This document shows positions 34,372 to 35,629 of a stretch of 35,629 nt of DNA, piece after piece; within the stretch, counting starts at the first letter, position 1, and every line of letters begins with the position of its first letter. Made by a program: the position numbers and the translations under genes. The notes beneath the pieces were generated by a model. The model did no database searches. It saw nothing but the letters and a program-made list of their open reading frames with translations, and was not told the origin of the DNA. Source of the DNA: Meiothermus hypogaeus (GTDB lineage Bacteria; Deinococcota; Deinococci; Deinococcales; Thermaceae); NCBI RefSeq assembly GCF_003574035.1, contig NZ_QWKY01000033.1, positions 1 to 35,629 on the forward strand, given 5' to 3'.

Positions 34372-34731
34372 TCATCGGCAACGGTTGCTGGCCCCAAAAC
34401 TGGCTACTTCTTTACCGTTGAAGAAGGGAAAGCGCTTATCCAGGTTGGAGAGCACGCGGGTGTAGAGCTGTCCCTCCTGGGCCTTGAGCACCAGCAACCA
34501 CTCGGCTCCAAAAAGCACCACCCGCCAGCGGCCCTGGTGTTGGTTGGCAGAGTACGACCCCGGCAGGATACCCATACTGCCCCCCGGAGCCGAGTCGGCG
34601 GGGTTGAGGATGAAGGAACCCCCGCTGGTACGATAAGCGGTCTGCCAGGGGCGCTCGGCGCTGCCTCCTTGCCGGGGGACAGGAGTACCCAGCCCTGGCC
34701 TCCCTCGAGAGCAGGTGGGCCAAGGAAGCAA
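34372..34731 (-). CDS. Doubtful short ORF, possibly a degraded or mis-started gene
   Basis: This 119-residue frame has a protein-like second half (GGSFILNPADSAPGGSMGILPGSYSANQHQGRWRVVLFGAEWLLVLKAQEGQLYTRVLSNLDKRFPFFNGKEVASFG), but its N-terminal 30 residues look random and its only start is a TTG without a ribosome-binding site. AAGGAGG does occur on this strand around 34670, in the middle of the frame, but is not followed by a usable start. Two other minus-strand frames overlap it with poorer composition. It may be the tail of a gene broken by a frameshift or a short gene with an unusual start. No family is recognised. It lies just upstream of hslO on the same strand. Confidence 0.4.
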   Translation of the reverse strand: MLPWPTCSRGRPGLGTPVPRQGGSAERPWQTAYRTSGGSFILNPADSAPGGSMGILPGSYSANQHQGRWRVVLFGAEWLLVLKAQEGQLYTRVLSNLDKRFPFFNGKEVASFGASNRCR

Positions 34732-34945
34732 GCCCTGGGGCGCATGTCTTTACGTATTGTAGCGAAGGCCAACAAAGGCCCGGGTTCATAAAACCCGCAA
34801 TACCACAAACTGGCTTGCGTAGATTTTTCTGCCGAGCCTAACCCCCCTTTATCTGAATACCACTACCCCTCAAACGTATCCCGTTTGTGTTCTCGTCCGG
34901 GGTCATTGTGGAGTACGGCTCTAGAATCCTCTGACATTTTTCGAG

Positions 34946-34951
34946 TATTCT
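34946..34951 (+). promoter_or_regulatory. Leaderless -10 box of the HNH gene
   Basis: TATTCT ends 7 bases before the GTG at 34959. No ribosome-binding site precedes the start, and no good -35 box is apparent. The pattern repeats that of the other leaderless genes in this window. Confidence 0.45.
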
Positions 34952-34958
34952 GTAAATC

Positions 34959-35480
34959 GTGAACCTCGACTCCCCCCGCATCCTGGTGCTCAACGCCGGG
35001 TACGAGCCCCTGGGCCTGGCCAGCGTCAAGCGGGCCGTCATTCTGGTCATGAACGGAACCGCCGAGGTCGTCGAGGAAAGCGGCGAATACCTACGAACTC
35101 CCAGCAAGCCCTACCCCGTTCCCAGCATCATCCGCCTCAAACGTCTGGTTCGCCGCCCTCCGGGGCGGCTTGCGCTTAACCGCCGCAACATCCTGCGTCG
35201 CGACGCCTACACCTGCCAGTACTGCGGCAAGCGCGGGGGCGACCTCACGGTAGACCACGTCTTCCCCAAAAGCCGTGGGGGCCGTAGCATCTGGGAAAAC
35301 CTGGTAGCAGCCTGCCGCCCCTGCAACCTCAAGAAGAAAAACCGCACCCCCGAGGAAGCCGGCATGCGCCTGGCCCGCCGCCCCATCGCCCCCCGCCATA
35401 GCCTCTTGCTGGTGGCCGACCTGCCCCACCTGCCCGAGGCCTGGCGCATGTATTTGCCCGAAGTGGATCACCACCACTAG
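34959..35480 (+). CDS. HNH endonuclease family protein
   Basis: The 173-residue protein has an N-terminal domain (ILVLNAGYEPLGLASVKRAVILVMNGTAEVVEESGEYLRTPS) followed by an HNH nuclease domain, about residues 78-125. Two Cys pairs (CQYCGKRGG and CRPCNLKK) bind a structural zinc, and TVDHVFPKSRGGRSIWENLVAAC supplies the metal-binding His and the Asn. This is the chromosomal HNH type common in Deinococcota and other bacteria, without restriction partners. The cellular role is not established; DNA repair has been proposed for some relatives. The GTG start at 34959 is supported by the -10 box and by the MNLDSPRILVLNAGYEPL start typical of the group. The C-terminus is His-rich (DHHH). Confidence 0.88.
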   Translation: MNLDSPRILVLNAGYEPLGLASVKRAVILVMNGTAEVVEESGEYLRTPSKPYPVPSIIRLKRLVRRPPGRLALNRRNILRRDAYTCQYCGKRGGDLTVDHVFPKSRGGRSIWENLVAACRPCNLKKKNRTPEEAGMRLARRPIAPRHSLLLVADLPHLPEAWRMYLPEVDHHH

Positions 35481-35510
35481 CCCAAAACCTGCCCTATATA
35501 CCAACCAAAA

Positions 35511-35536
35511 CCCCCCACCTCAAGGTAGGTGGGGGG
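35511..35536 (-). terminator. Terminator-like hairpin of the tRNA-Gly gene
   Basis: CCCCCCACCT (35511-35520) and AGGTGGGGGG (35527-35536) form a 10-bp stem with a 6-base loop. Read on the minus strand it is followed by TTTT, so it suits termination after the tRNA. It may also stop the converging HNH transcript. Confidence 0.7.
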
Positions 35537-35550
35537 AAGGTAAGCTGGTG

Positions 35551-35626
<76 letters not shown>

Positions 35627-35629
35627 AAA

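Overview
The window looks like a chromosomal segment of a moderately thermophilic Deinococcota bacterium, most likely Meiothermus or a close Thermaceae relative. The grounds are high G+C with strong third-position G/C, frequent GTG/TTG starts, several genes whose -10 box lies 5-8 bases before the start codon (leaderless transcription), Thermus-type GH42 and GH36 galactosidases, and a very abundant CTCGAG hexamer. This rests on reading the sequence only; no database was searched.

Layout. (1) 1-4816: the tail of a transposase, then a GT4 glycosyltransferase, a UDP-GlcNAc 2-epimerase, a cyclophilin-type prolyl isomerase and a monoglyceride-lipase-like hydrolase. (2) 5337-8092: phosphoenolpyruvate synthase and a small unknown protein, preceded by a 520-base non-coding stretch with a perfect 15-bp inverted repeat. 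(3) 8237-15721: a compact group 3b-type NiFe hydrogenase operon (hydB, a stand-alone cyclic-nucleotide-binding-fold protein, hydG, hydD, hydA, maturation protease) running directly into a Ca-type P-ATPase gene. Most of these genes overlap. (4) 15754-19055: an orphan ABC substrate-binding protein and a small helical protein on the minus strand, then xylulokinase on the plus strand. (5) 19286-21770: a small exported protein, an OmpR-type response regulator and its histidine kinase. (6) 21828-33249: a galactoside utilisation cluster: DeoR-family regulator, sugar-binding protein, two permeases, GH42 beta-galactosidase, GH36 alpha-galactosidase, galT, an M24-peptidase-like pseudoenzyme and galK. 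(7) 33251-35629: a nested inverted-repeat element, Hsp33 (minus strand), a doubtful short ORF, an HNH endonuclease and a tRNA-Gly(GCC).

The galactoside cluster is a near-complete import-to-Leloir route: uptake by the binding protein and permeases, hydrolysis of beta- and alpha-galactosides, then galK and galT. The ABC ATPase and galE are not in the window, so a shared MalK/MsiK-type ATPase is presumably encoded elsewhere. The hydrogenase operon should give a soluble NAD(P)-linked enzyme; no hyp maturation genes are present apart from the protease.

The most unusual structure is a 42-bp tandem array (ten full copies plus a partial one, 24184-24615) between the sugar-binding protein gene and its first permease. 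Each copy carries a Shine-Dalgarno-like GGGAGGA. The last, partial copy is the actual ribosome-binding site of the permease, so the array looks like an amplified translation-initiation region. Other points of interest are CTCGAG as a candidate highly iterated palindrome, a dead M24 protein inside a Leloir operon, a permease with an extra membrane segment, and two unexplained large inverted repeats.
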